From: Neobacillus niacini | Lineage (GTDB): Bacteria; Bacillota; Bacilli; Bacillales; Cytobacillaceae | Length of the DNA: 64,000 nt | Direction: 5' to 3' | Assembly (NCBI RefSeq): GCF_023715415.1 | Contig: NZ_JAMBOB010000009.1 | Coordinates: 124,001 to 188,000 of the forward strand | Position numbers and translations under genes: made by a program | Shown here: positions 9,782 through 18,686 of the stretch, one piece after another | Position numbering within the stretch: the stretch's first letter is position 1 | Layout: every line of letters begins with the position of its first letter | The notes under the pieces: model-generated | Told to the model about the DNA's origin: nothing | What the model saw: the letters and a program-made list of their open reading frames with translations, nothing else | The model's database searches: none

Positions 9782-10801
9782 ATGAAAAAGCTGCGTATTG
9801 GTATCATCGGGGTTGGAGGTATTGCCTTAGGCCGCCATATTCCTTCGTTTCTACAGTTAAAGGATCGTTGTGAGATTACTGCTTTAAGTGATATTCATGT
9901 CGAACGTGCACAGGAAACGGCAGAAAAATATAATATCCCTTATGTTTTTTCGGATTATCACGATCTATTTTCAATGGTTGATGCCGTTTGTATTTGCACG
10001 CCAAATAAATTCCACGCAGAAATTACGATTGCAGCCTTTGAAGCGGGAGTACATGTATTGTGTGAAAAGCCAATGGCTTTATCTGCAGAAGAATGCGAGG
10101 CGATGCTCACGGCTTCTATAAATGCAGATAAAGTTCTCGCAATTGCCTATCATTATCGTTTTATGAAGGAAGCGCAAGCAGCTAAGAAGGCCATGGAGGA
10201 CGTAGGTACACCTCTTGTAATAAGGGTTCAGGCATTGCGACGCCGAAAGGTCCCGAATTGGGGAGTATTTACCAACAAAGACCTGCAGGGCGGCGGCAGT
10301 TTGATTGATTATGGCTGCCATTTGTTAGATTTAGCTCTATGGCTGATGGGGAATCCAAACCATACAACGGTGACAGGCACCACCTATAACACATTAAGTA
10401 AAATGCCTGACCAAGTGAATCAATGGGGCTCGTTTAACCATGAAACCTTTAATGTCGATGACCATGTGACAGCCTATATTCAATTTGAAAATGGTGCTTC
10501 GATGTTGTTTGAAACGTCATGGTCTGCCAATATAAAGGCTGATGCTGAGCATCTTAGCATTTCTGGTGTGGACGGGGGATTAAGTGTCTTTCCTTTCGAA
10601 CTTTATACAACAAAGAACGGAATGCTATTAAATAGTGAAGCTGCATGGCTTCCTGGTAAAGAAGACCATGGGTTGCAGCAGGCTAGGAACTTTATTGAAG
10701 CATGTCTTGGCATGGATGAGTTAGTGGTAAAACCAGAAGAGGCACTTCAAGTTTCGCAGATTATTGATCAAATATATGAGAGTGGGGGAAATAAATTATG
10801 A
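9782..10801 (+). CDS. Gfo/Idh/MocA-family oxidoreductase (second copy)
   Basis: This 339-residue oxidoreductase begins MKKLRIGIIGVGGIALGRH, with the CEKPMALS loop and a DYGCHLLDLALWLMG motif in the catalytic domain. It is clearly diverged from its upstream neighbour, so it is a second, functionally distinct family member. I chose the ATG at 9782; an in-frame GTG at 9773 is possible, and both are close to the preceding stop at 9778-9780. Its own stop overlaps the next gene's ATG (ATGA), consistent with translational coupling through the cluster. Confidence 0.85.
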   Translation: MKKLRIGIIGVGGIALGRHIPSFLQLKDRCEITALSDIHVERAQETAEKYNIPYVFSDYHDLFSMVDAVCICTPNKFHAEITIAAFEAGVHVLCEKPMALSAEECEAMLTASINADKVLAIAYHYRFMKEAQAAKKAMEDVGTPLVIRVQALRRRKVPNWGVFTNKDLQGGGSLIDYGCHLLDLALWLMGNPNHTTVTGTTYNTLSKMPDQVNQWGSFNHETFNVDDHVTAYIQFENGASMLFETSWSANIKADAEHLSISGVDGGLSVFPFELYTTKNGMLLNSEAAWLPGKEDHGLQQARNFIEACLGMDELVVKPEEALQVSQIIDQIYESGGNKL

Positions 10802-11766
10802 AACTAGGAGTTTTTACGGTATTGTTTGCAGAAAAATCATTTGAGGAAATGCTAGATACTGTCAAAGAAGCTGGCCTTCACGCAGTTGAAATTGGTACAG
10901 GCTGTTATCCAGGAAACAGTCATTGTGATTTAGACGGGTTATTAGAGAGTGAAGAAGCTCGTAATCTATACCTTCAACAAGTGGAGAATCGTGGATTGAC
11001 AATCAGTGCCTTTAGTTGTCATGGAAATCCAATATCACCTGAAGAAGGTTTTGCGAAAACTTCCCATGAAACTCTATTAAAAACGATTAAACTTGCCTCA
11101 CTTCTAGGTGTACCAGTTGTGAACTGTTTTTCGGGTACAGCTGGTGACCATGAAGGTGCAAAATATCCAAATTGGCCGGTAACACCATGGCCAAACGAAT
11201 ATGGCTCAGTCTTACAGTGGCAATGGGAAGAAAAGTTAATTCCTTACTGGAAAGAAGTCGGTCAGTATGCGAAGGAACACAACGTGAAAATCGGGCTCGA
11301 GCTTCATGGCGGATTTTTAGTTCATACTCCATATACGCTATTAAAACTGCGTGAGCAAACATGTGACGCAATCGGTGCTAATTTGGATCCAAGCCACTTA
11401 TGGTGGCAGGGGATTGACCCAGTAGCTGCAATCAAAATTTTAGCAAAAGAAAATGCGATTCACCATTTTCATGCGAAAGACACCTACATTGACCAAGAAA
11501 ATGTGAATATGTATGGGCTAACAGATATGCAGCCCTACGGGGAAGTAAGAACGAGGGCATGGACATTCCGTTCAGTTGGCTGTGGACATAGTTTAAAAGA
11601 TTGGTCAGACATGATGAGTGCACTTCGCACATATGGCTATGATTATGTAGTCAGTATCGAGCATGAGGACCCAATCATGTCTATAGATGAAGGGTTTAAA
11701 CGTGCCGTGACCAATTTGAAATCTGTTTTAATAGAAGAGTCTGTTTCTCAAATGTGGTGGGCATAA
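10798..11766 (+). CDS. Sugar phosphate isomerase/epimerase-like TIM-barrel protein (longer type)
   Basis: This 322-residue TIM barrel carries candidate metal-binding segments: GLELHGG (about 165), NLDPSHLWWQG (about 195), HHFHAKD (about 225) and VSIEHEDP (about 285). It is of the longer type commonly found beside Gfo/Idh oxidoreductases. An early segment, PWPNEYGSVLQWQWEEKLIPYW, is rich in aromatics and may shape a glycoside-binding pocket. The gene overlaps the previous one by 4 nt and is followed by a strong terminator, closing the cluster. Isomerisation or lyase chemistry on a keto-sugar is inferred from the neighbours only. Confidence 0.8.
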   Translation: MKLGVFTVLFAEKSFEEMLDTVKEAGLHAVEIGTGCYPGNSHCDLDGLLESEEARNLYLQQVENRGLTISAFSCHGNPISPEEGFAKTSHETLLKTIKLASLLGVPVVNCFSGTAGDHEGAKYPNWPVTPWPNEYGSVLQWQWEEKLIPYWKEVGQYAKEHNVKIGLELHGGFLVHTPYTLLKLREQTCDAIGANLDPSHLWWQGIDPVAAIKILAKENAIHHFHAKDTYIDQENVNMYGLTDMQPYGEVRTRAWTFRSVGCGHSLKDWSDMMSALRTYGYDYVVSIEHEDPIMSIDEGFKRAVTNLKSVLIEESVSQMWWA

Positions 11767-11778
11767 ACTATACAAAAA

Positions 11779-11812
11779 AACATAAGGGACATTGCGTCCC
11801 TTATGTTTTTTT
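11779..11812. terminator. Bidirectional terminator between the keto-sugar cluster and the MATE gene
   Basis: AACATAAGGGAC (11779-11790) pairs with GTCCCTTATGTT (11796-11807), flanked by A-rich sequence on the left and T-rich sequence on the right. It can serve both convergent units. Confidence 0.85.
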
Positions 11813-11822
11813 ACCTTTTCGA

Positions 11823-13175
11823 TTAATTTAATACTGCTTTCGTAAGCCGTTCCCACGGTTTACTTAGCCAGCGCCTCAATGCAAAGCCGCCACGCAGCCA
11901 CTCATCAGTTCCTTGAGCAAGCCAAATTCCCAATAGTCCCAATCCATAATGAACCCCTAATAAATAGCTTAAAGTGACTGCTACTCCCCACATTGAAATA
12001 ATGCCAATGATAACGGGAAAACGAACATCTCCTGCAGACTTTAGTGAACTCATCAGGACGATATTCATGGCTCTTCCGGGCTCTACGAAGACAATAGCCC
12101 ATAAAACAGGAAGTCCAACCATAATAATGGATGGGTCCTCTGTGAATACTCTTAAAACAAATTCTCCTCCGAAGGCGGTAATAAGTGAAGCTAAGGTTGA
12201 TGCAATCATAGCAATCTTTAGAGTTTGAATTCCTCGTTTTAAGGCACGATCATATTGTTTCCCACCAATATAACGTGCTACCAAAAGCTGGGTTCCTTGA
12301 GCGATTGCGACCGTGAACAAAAAGCAAAGCATGCTGATATTTAAGATATATACCCGTCCTGCCAAAGAGGCTGTACCCATTGTAACAACAAAGCTAGTAA
12401 TAACCACTTGAGATAATTGGTAGGAAAGATTTTCTCCTGCTGACGGAATCCCAATCTCGAGCAATTCACGGATATCTTGTTTTTTTGCGTTGAAGATGTC
12501 CTTGATGACAATTTTTAAAGAAAGTCTGTTATAAAGCAAATACAATAGAGCACAAACAGCGTAGGCTCGAGCTGCAAAAATGGCCCAGGAAACACCCGTC
12601 ACACCTGTAATTGGAAGGCCAAAGATTCCTGTAGTCGCAATGATATTCCCGCCAATACTGATTAAATTCATAAAAACAGTAACCATCATTGATTCCTTCG
12701 TGTACCCATGACTGCGAAGGATTGCACTTAAAGCCAGAGAGAGTGATTCGAAAAAGAGTGAAAGTGCACATATTCGTACAAAGGTAATTCCGTAGTCGAA
12801 CACCAAACCTTGAACATCATACAGACGAAGAAGTGGTTCTCCTAAAATAAAAACAATAATGGCAATAATTACTCCAAACCAGAAATTTAATCCAAATACA
12901 GAATAGGATAATTGCCTCGCACGTTGAAGGTTTCCTGCACCTAGATTTTGACTGATTAATACAGTTGCCCCAATAGATGTAACATTAAAAACCAATATAA
13001 AAATATTTAACAGTTGGTTGGCCACGCCGACACCTGCTACTGCCTGGTCCGAGTAATGGCTTAACATCAAGGTAGCCACAATCCCCATTCCCATATGAAG
13101 GGAAAGCTCAATAAAGAGCGGCCACGTAATACTAAAGAGAGTTTGTTCCTGATAATTGCTTTTTTGTTCCTCCAC
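11823..13175 (-). CDS. MATE-family multidrug/cation exporter
   Basis: This protein of about 450 residues has around twelve hydrophobic segments and MATE features such as FIELSLHMGMGIVATLMLSH near the N terminus and ISQNLGAGN in the first half. MATE proteins expel cationic drugs or metabolites using a Na+ or H+ gradient. I prefer the GTG at 13175, which has GGAG 6 nt upstream, over the TTG at 13187. It is transcribed convergently to the keto-sugar cluster and shares the terminator at 11779-11812. The substrate cannot be predicted. Confidence 0.85.
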   Translation of the reverse strand: MEEQKSNYQEQTLFSITWPLFIELSLHMGMGIVATLMLSHYSDQAVAGVGVANQLLNIFILVFNVTSIGATVLISQNLGAGNLQRARQLSYSVFGLNFWFGVIIAIIVFILGEPLLRLYDVQGLVFDYGITFVRICALSLFFESLSLALSAILRSHGYTKESMMVTVFMNLISIGGNIIATTGIFGLPITGVTGVSWAIFAARAYAVCALLYLLYNRLSLKIVIKDIFNAKKQDIRELLEIGIPSAGENLSYQLSQVVITSFVVTMGTASLAGRVYILNISMLCFLFTVAIAQGTQLLVARYIGGKQYDRALKRGIQTLKIAMIASTLASLITAFGGEFVLRVFTEDPSIIMVGLPVLWAIVFVEPGRAMNIVLMSSLKSAGDVRFPVIIGIISMWGVAVTLSYLLGVHYGLGLLGIWLAQGTDEWLRGGFALRRWLSKPWERLTKAVLN

Positions 13176-13366
13176 ACTATTCTCCAATTCTATTGTTTAA
13201 TAAAAATAATGCTTAATTTTACTCCTAATGAAGGGTTTTATAAATAGAAATTTTTGTTTGAAGTTATTCCAAATACAGGGACTAACAAATGGAAAAAGAA
13301 TAAGATTGTTATCTAGCTATTAATTTGCTATTTTTAAACTATAACACTACTAAAATGGGGGCAAAT

Positions 13367-15598
13367 ATGTTTACAAAAAGAAATTTATATAGGTTTTTGT
13401 TAATCCTCATTGTTGGATTATTTGTCCTTTTACAAGCTATAGATTTAATTAATCCGGACCTCTTTCATTCTATTAAAATAGTAAACAATGTCGCTTCGGT
13501 TATTTCGATCGTTGCTATCGGTCTCCTATACTTCTTAGTGAGAGAATTCGATAGGAAAGCCGATGAATTTACGATTAACGAGAAGAAAATGAAAAATATA
13601 TTTGATACTCTAGATGTTGCCATCTGGTCCCATGATTTAAAGTCAGACACGCTATTAATCACACCAGGAATAGAAAAACTCTATGGATATAAGCTGGATG
13701 ATTTTTATGAAAATACAAACCTTTGGAAAGAAGTTATTTTTCCAGAGGATTTGCCTGTTTTAAAGGATAGAGAAAAGAAACTTGCAGTTGGAGAAACAGC
13801 CACTAGTCAATATCGTATTATTCGCCCTGATGGTGAAGTACGCTGGATACAGGACAGAGGGATACCAACCTTTGACCAAAAAGGAGACTTTGTTGATTTT
13901 ACAAGTGTGTTATTCGATATTACAGATCGAAAAGAAAGTGAAGGGCTCTATCAAAGTCTAGTTGAAATGTCCCCTGATATTATTGCTGTTGTTTATGATG
14001 GGAAAATTGAATATATAAATGAAGCGGGCTACAAATTAATTGGCGCTGATAATCAGGAGCAGGTGATTGGGCAATCAGTTAAGAATTTTGTTCCTTTGCA
14101 AATTACAGACTTAATTAAACGTAAAGTATTCTCACCGGATAAATTGGAGAACGAGCGGCTTAGGCTTGAGTTTCAGGTTAGACGAACAGACGGTAAAAGC
14201 ATTGATGTGGAGATGGCTGCAAGGTCTATTCTATATGAAGGACGATTTGCCGTTCAGGTAGTAGGCAGTGATATTACCCAAAGGAAGCAATCGGAGAAAA
14301 CGATTAAATTCATGGCATATTACGATACGTTAACAAGGTTACCCAACCGAAATCAATTTAGAAATCATCTTATTGAGATTCTACACCAGCAAGAGGACAA
14401 AAAACACGCAGTACTATTCCTAGATCTGGATCGATTTAAAATTATTAATGACACCAAAGGTCATTCTGTTGGGGATATTATTCTTCAAAAAGTTGCAGGT
14501 CGACTAGAGAAAGCAGTCCAGAGTGAGGGACTAGTCTCACGTCAGGGCGGTGATGAGTTTATCATTGTCCTAGAAGATGTGGACAAAGAAAATGCTTCAA
14601 ATGTGGCTAAACGAATCCTTAATGAATTTTCCTATCCCTTTGAAGTGAATAGTGAAGAATTTTACGTCACTACAAGTATCGGTATTAGTATTTATCCAAT
14701 GGATGGACGCAATGAAGAATCACTTATAAAAAATGCTGATACTGCCATGTACCAGGCAAAAGAAAACGGAAAAAATAATTATCAATTCTATTCCAATAAC
14801 CTTGATGGTATTTCCACCTGGAAAATGAAATTAGAGAACTGGTTACGAAGAGCGATGGATAAAAAGCAAATGACCCTTCACTATCAACCTCAGCTCGATT
14901 TACGTACTGGGAAAATTGTCGGGGTAGAGGCATTGATTCGATGGAATCATCCACAATATGGCTATATAGCTCCTTCTGAGTTTATCCCGCTTTCAGAAGA
15001 AACGGGTCTTATTGTGCCGCTTGGAAAATGGATACTAAGAGAGGCATGTGAACGGAGGAAGGCGTGGAAAGATGCGGGATATGAAGACTTTCCAATCGCA
15101 GTAAACGTTTCTGTCCGACAATTTCAGGACGAACATTTTATCCATTTTATTTCGGAGATGCTCGAGGAAATTGGTTTAGAGGCAAATTACTTGGAACGTG
15201 AAATTACTGAAAGTCTTATGCAAAACCTAGAAAACTCTACCATCATTCTGAATCAATTAAAGAAGTTAGGTGTTCTTCTAGCGGTGGACGACTTTGGTAC
15301 GGGCTATTCCTCTTTAAGCTATTTAAAACATCTTCCTATTGATAAAATAAAGATTGATAAATCCTTTGTCGACGACATTATTTATCACTCTAATCAAGGA
15401 ATGATGGTGAAAACGATTATTGATATGGGGATGAATTTGAAATTTGGTGTTATAGCAGAAGGAATTGAAACGGAAGAGCAGGTTAAATTCTTAACGCGGA
15501 ATGCTTGCCAGATTGGACAAGGGTATTACTACAGTAAACCGTTATCTGCTGAGAAGCTGGAAGAATTTTTGGTAAAAGGCAATGTTTCTATTAAATAG
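13367..15598 (+). CDS. Membrane-anchored PAS-PAS-GGDEF-EAL cyclic-di-GMP protein
   Basis: This 743-residue signalling protein has two N-terminal membrane spans (about 6-28 and 38-58), then two PAS sensor domains (about 75-185 and 190-300), a GGDEF diguanylate cyclase domain and an EAL phosphodiesterase domain. The GGDEF motif is intact at 394-398 (RQGGDEF) and the EAL motif at 521-523 (GVEALIRW), with DDFGTGYSSLSYLK further on. I see no RxxD inhibitory site just before GGDEF. Either activity, or both, could therefore be functional, and net direction cannot be told. The ATG at 13367, after GGGGG, is preferred over upstream in-frame TTG (13325) and ATG (13355) codons. It appears monocistronic. 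Confidence 0.9.
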   Translation: MFTKRNLYRFLLILIVGLFVLLQAIDLINPDLFHSIKIVNNVASVISIVAIGLLYFLVREFDRKADEFTINEKKMKNIFDTLDVAIWSHDLKSDTLLITPGIEKLYGYKLDDFYENTNLWKEVIFPEDLPVLKDREKKLAVGETATSQYRIIRPDGEVRWIQDRGIPTFDQKGDFVDFTSVLFDITDRKESEGLYQSLVEMSPDIIAVVYDGKIEYINEAGYKLIGADNQEQVIGQSVKNFVPLQITDLIKRKVFSPDKLENERLRLEFQVRRTDGKSIDVEMAARSILYEGRFAVQVVGSDITQRKQSEKTIKFMAYYDTLTRLPNRNQFRNHLIEILHQQEDKKHAVLFLDLDRFKIINDTKGHSVGDIILQKVAGRLEKAVQSEGLVSRQGGDEFIIVLEDVDKENASNVAKRILNEFSYPFEVNSEEFYVTTSIGISIYPMDGRNEESLIKNADTAMYQAKENGKNNYQFYSNNLDGISTWKMKLENWLRRAMDKKQMTLHYQPQLDLRTGKIVGVEALIRWNHPQYGYIAPSEFIPLSEETGLIVPLGKWILREACERRKAWKDAGYEDFPIAVNVSVRQFQDEHFIHFISEMLEEIGLEANYLEREITESLMQNLENSTIILNQLKKLGVLLAVDDFGTGYSSLSYLKHLPIDKIKIDKSFVDDIIYHSNQGMMVKTIIDMGMNLKFGVIAEGIETEEQVKFLTRNACQIGQGYYYSKPLSAEKLEEFLVKGNVSIK

Positions 15599-15603
15599 AA
15601 TAC

Positions 15604-15629
15604 TGGCGGAAACACTCCGCCTCTTTTTT
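15604..15629 (+). terminator. Terminator of the GGDEF-EAL gene
   Basis: GGCGGA (15605-15610) pairs with TCCGCC (15616-15621) and is followed by TCTTTTTTTT. Confidence 0.85.
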
Positions 15630-15634
15630 TTGAA

Positions 15635-15660
15635 AAAAACCTTCTAGTTGAAGGTTTTTT
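15635..15660 (-). terminator. Terminator of the Tyr/Pro-rich protein gene (minus strand)
   Basis: AAAACCTTC (15636-15644) pairs with GAAGGTTTT (15650-15658). The A-run on the left provides the T-run on the minus strand. It abuts the stop codon of the minus-strand gene. Confidence 0.7.
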
Positions 15661-16048
15661 AGCTTCCCCATTTCATGTGTACGGTTAAGGTACAGCAAGA
15701 TATGGGGCTGCTTAGGTCGGGATGGGCGGAAAGCTCAAAAGTTATACCGGTCGGCGTATATTTTGTTTCTACAGGTACTTTAAGACCAATCGTTTTGATT
15801 AATTTATCTACTTCCGTTTTGTTCCCCTGTTGAGCAAAAGACATTAACTTAACATCAAAATCTTCATCACCTAACCGGTCCAACAGGATACTGCCTTGGT
15901 CCATTAATAGCCGATAGGATTTAATGGACTTCGTGAAAATATTTACATCCACCTGCGGATATTGCCTGGTTACTGGGGGATAAAAGTAATAACCTGGGTA
16001 AGCAGGGGGCTGAGGATATGGTGGATAAGGATAGTGGTAATAATACAT
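15659..16048 (-). CDS. Hypothetical protein with Tyr/Pro-rich N terminus
   Basis: The 129-residue product begins MYYYHYPYPPYPQPPAYPGY, a low-complexity Tyr/Pro segment of about 35 residues. A compact domain follows (VDVNIFTKSIKSYRLLMDQG to the C-terminal CCTLTVHMKW). GGAGCG upstream fixes the ATG at 16048; a longer frame starting further upstream is less likely. Tyr/Pro-rich leaders of this kind occur in Bacillus spore-coat and outer-layer proteins, so a spore role is possible, but I do not recognise the family and claim no function. It stands alone between terminators. Confidence 0.7.
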   Translation of the reverse strand: MYYYHYPYPPYPQPPAYPGYYFYPPVTRQYPQVDVNIFTKSIKSYRLLMDQGSILLDRLGDEDFDVKLMSFAQQGNKTEVDKLIKTIGLKVPVETKYTPTGITFELSAHPDLSSPISCCTLTVHMKWGS

Positions 16049-16121
16049 GGTAACGCTCCTTCCATAGTAAAAACACAAGGCAATATACGGTATGTATGTT
16101 GGACATTTTTGGTTACAAGGA

Positions 16122-16155
16122 AAGAGCGCCTGGAGTTTGGCTCCAAGCGCTCTTT
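16122..16155 (-). terminator. Terminator hairpin downstream of the LiaG-like gene
   Basis: AAAGAGCGC and GCGCTCTTT pair, with an inner GGAG/CTCC pairing. The hairpin directly follows the stop of the minus-strand gene. The T-run on that strand is short (CTTTCCTT), so strength is uncertain. Confidence 0.65.
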
Positions 16156-16161
16156 ACACTA

Positions 16162-17010
16162 TTAGAATATATGAATATTACCGCTGGATACCTCAACATT
16201 TATTTGATTCTTCCCGGAGCCATGTGTTCCTTTTAAACTCTTTTTATCAGATCCATTACTTGTTAGTGGAAAATCACTCGAAATATTTCCACTGCTCACT
16301 TCGCCATCTAAGTTGAATTCCGCATTATCAGGTAAATCAAGATTTACATTCCCTGAGCTAAGGTCAATCTCAATCGGATCATTAAGTTTATCCATCTGCA
16401 TGGAGAACCTTCCAGATGAAACATCTGCTTTCAGTGCGCCTGTAAAGTGGTTAACCTCTAAATTTCCAGAACTAAGGTCAAAGGTGCTTGATTTAGTCTT
16501 TAATGTATCAATTTTAACAATGCCTGATGAACCATCATGAGTAAACTCATTTACTTCTAAATGATCAATATTCACATTCCCAGAACCAATATCTAAAGAA
16601 AGTTCATTTAATTTCATCGACTGTCCAGAGAAATTTAAGATGCCTGAGCCAATCTGAATGGTCATATCACGGTTATACTCTTCAGGAATATAGATTTTTA
16701 GTTGGCTCTTTTCAGAGAAGGAGAACCAATTAAACATTTTATTTTTCGTTTCAACTACTAATCTATTGACTGTTTCTTTAACAGTCAGCGAGCCTTTTCC
16801 TGTTATTACCGCCTCAACATCATCACGGTTCTCAGGAATAATCGTCGTTTTTACGCCAGCCACTTTAATATCAATGGTTTCTATTGTTTTTGATAGCGAT
16901 GCTCTCCCATCTTTATTGCTTCCAAATGCAAAACCATCAAATTGGAAAGACTGATTAAATAAAATATATAACCCGGTAATGATTAATAAAAGAATCACAA
17001 TCCTCTTCAA
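16162..17010 (-). CDS. LiaG-like DUF4097 protein, membrane-anchored
   Basis: This 282-residue protein has an N-terminal membrane segment (KRIVILLLIITGLYILF) and then a long beta-helical adhesin-like DUF4097 domain. That domain is built of repeated short units ending in SSGN, SSGR or GSGN (for example DIGSGNVNID, DLSSGNLEVN, DVSSGRFSM), a hallmark of LiaG/DUF4097 proteins. B. subtilis LiaG belongs to a cell-envelope stress locus, but no liaFSR genes are adjacent here, so only a general envelope role is suggested. The TTG start at 17010 has AGGG 6 nt upstream. Confidence 0.8.
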   Translation of the reverse strand: MKRIVILLLIITGLYILFNQSFQFDGFAFGSNKDGRASLSKTIETIDIKVAGVKTTIIPENRDDVEAVITGKGSLTVKETVNRLVVETKNKMFNWFSFSEKSQLKIYIPEEYNRDMTIQIGSGILNFSGQSMKLNELSLDIGSGNVNIDHLEVNEFTHDGSSGIVKIDTLKTKSSTFDLSSGNLEVNHFTGALKADVSSGRFSMQMDKLNDPIEIDLSSGNVNLDLPDNAEFNLDGEVSSGNISSDFPLTSNGSDKKSLKGTHGSGKNQINVEVSSGNIHIF

Positions 17011-17189
17011 ATAAATCCCTGCCCTTCATTTCTTATAGTTTAATAATAATGGATTTACCATAAAGCACCAATGAACCAGAGATTTAATTATTTCTAAGAC
17101 TAGAGACGTATAATGGCAGAAATGTGGAAATCATATTCGATTTCCGAACGATTAATAGTGTGATATTCTTTGTATTGGAGGTGTTAACG

Positions 17190-17519
17190 ATGACAATAAA
17201 AAATATTTCCCCTAGTGAACTTCATGAGAGAATTCTAGGTGAGAATCAGATTGTTCTTCTTGATGTTCGAGCAGTTGAAAAATTTAATGAATTCCATATC
17301 GAAGACCCTAAGTTGGTGAGCCTGAATATCCCGAAGACAGAAATCTTTAATCTTAAAGATGGTGATGATTTTAAACAGCTACCAAAGGAACAGCCTGTTG
17401 TTGTTACTTGTACGACTGGAAACTCAGCTGCAAAGTGTGCGAGGATTCTTGATAATCTTGGCTATAAAGTTGAAGTGTTAGAAGGCGGCCTTACCGCTTG
17501 GAAGGAATATAGAAAATAG
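17190..17519 (+). CDS. Rhodanese-like domain protein
   Basis: This single-domain rhodanese of 109 residues has the Cys-centred active loop CTTGNSAAKCA at about residues 71-81, after the typical VLLDVRAVEKFNEFHI segment. Rhodaneses bind or transfer sulfane sulfur through this cysteine. The ATG at 17190 is chosen over an upstream in-frame start at 17124 because TTGGAGGTG lies just before it. The BASS-family transporter gene starts 16 nt after its stop, so the two are probably cotranscribed; a link to sulfur compound transport is only a guess. Confidence 0.85.
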   Translation: MTIKNISPSELHERILGENQIVLLDVRAVEKFNEFHIEDPKLVSLNIPKTEIFNLKDGDDFKQLPKEQPVVVTCTTGNSAAKCARILDNLGYKVEVLEGGLTAWKEYRK

Positions 17520-17535
17520 CTTGGAGAGAAACAAT

Positions 17536-18522
17536 ATGCTGCTAACGTTAAATAAACAACTTGAAAAAATAATGCCTTTAATCACTCCCACGAGTGTTGT
17601 ATTGGGTGTATTACTAGCTGCCTATATAAAGGACTTTTCGTATTTAATTCCTTGGATATTTGCCTTTATGACATTTGCTGGGAGCCTGAACTCTAATTTC
17701 AAATCATTATCGGATGTGGTACGTCATCCACTTCCAATCTTTGCTGCAATGATTATATTACACATACTCATGCCAATTTGGGCTTGGAGTGTTGGGCATA
17801 TTACTTTCCACGATGATATCTTTACCATTACCGGTATAGTGTTAGGAATGGCCATTCCAACGGGTGTAATGAGCTTTATTTGGGTATCGATTTATAAAGG
17901 AAATATCCCGTTGACCTTATCCATTATCTTAATCGATACGATCCTTTCCCCGTTAATTGTACCCTATTGTCTAACATTTTTAATAGGTGAAAAAATTGAA
18001 ATGGACATGTTCGGAATCATGCAAGGTTTAGTTGGAATGATTGTGCTGCCTTCGGTACTTGGAATGCTGTTTAATCAATTTTTAAAGGGCAGTGTAACCA
18101 AAAAGTTGAGCTCGACTTTGGCACCTTTTTCAAAAATTAGTCTCGGAATAGTTGTCATGCTTAACGGTGCAGTCATTGCACCTCATTTGAAAAACATTAA
18201 TTTAAAACTAATTAGTATCATTCTTGTGGTCCTTTTTATTGCTGCCACTGGTTATGTATTTTCGTTCTTAATTGGTAAACTAATCAGAAGTGACCGAGAT
18301 ACGGTCGTATCTCTGACCTTCTCTGGCGGAATGAGGAATATTAGTGCAGGAGCTGTAATTGCGGTCACTTATTTTCCAGCAGCAGTGGCGGTTCCAGTGG
18401 TTGTCGCTATGCTGTTCCAGCAGGTACTTGCTTCTTTTGCAGGATATTCTATGTCCCGTTATTTTAACAAGAAAACGTTATATATAAATCTTGAAGGTGT
18501 TAACAAAAATGAAGGAATATGA
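17536..18522 (+). CDS. Bile acid:sodium symporter (BASS) family transporter
   Basis: This 328-residue membrane protein has nine to ten hydrophobic helices and BASS-family features such as the PTGVMSFIW segment (about residue 110) and SGGMRNISAGAVIA near the C terminus. Bacterial members move organic anions (bile acids, pantoate, keto acids) with Na+. The ATG at 17536 has TTGGAGAG upstream and is preferred over the TTG at 17521. It follows the rhodanese gene closely and is followed by a terminator. The substrate is unknown. Confidence 0.8.
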   Translation: MLLTLNKQLEKIMPLITPTSVVLGVLLAAYIKDFSYLIPWIFAFMTFAGSLNSNFKSLSDVVRHPLPIFAAMIILHILMPIWAWSVGHITFHDDIFTITGIVLGMAIPTGVMSFIWVSIYKGNIPLTLSIILIDTILSPLIVPYCLTFLIGEKIEMDMFGIMQGLVGMIVLPSVLGMLFNQFLKGSVTKKLSSTLAPFSKISLGIVVMLNGAVIAPHLKNINLKLISIILVVLFIAATGYVFSFLIGKLIRSDRDTVVSLTFSGGMRNISAGAVIAVTYFPAAVAVPVVVAMLFQQVLASFAGYSMSRYFNKKTLYINLEGVNKNEGI

Positions 18523-18530
18523 CACGAAGG

Positions 18531-18558
18531 GGCACTTCAAATAGAAGTGTCTTTTTTT
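18531..18558 (+). terminator. Terminator of the rhodanese-BASS unit
   Basis: GGCACTTC pairs with GAAGTGTC and is followed by TTTTTTT. Confidence 0.85.
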
Positions 18559-18603
18559 GATTGTTAAACTTTTATTTAGGGTAAAGTAAATGAAGAAAAT
18601 GGA

Positions 18604-18664
18604 TTGACATGAAACCAAAAGGTTTTATATAATACAGAAAGTGAAACCAAAAGGTTTTATATAA
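18604..18664 (+). promoter_or_regulatory. Promoter with two ArsR-type operator copies
   Basis: TTGACA (18604-18609) and TATAAT (18628-18633) are separated by 18 bp. The spacer holds the palindrome AACCAAAAGGTT within a 22-bp unit (18611-18632), repeated 32 bp downstream (18643-18664). The first copy overlaps the promoter and the second lies between promoter and gene. This is the layout expected for autoregulation by the ArsR-type repressor encoded as the second gene of the operon. Confidence 0.7.
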
Positions 18665-18686
18665 AAGATGAAGGTAGGAGAAATTC

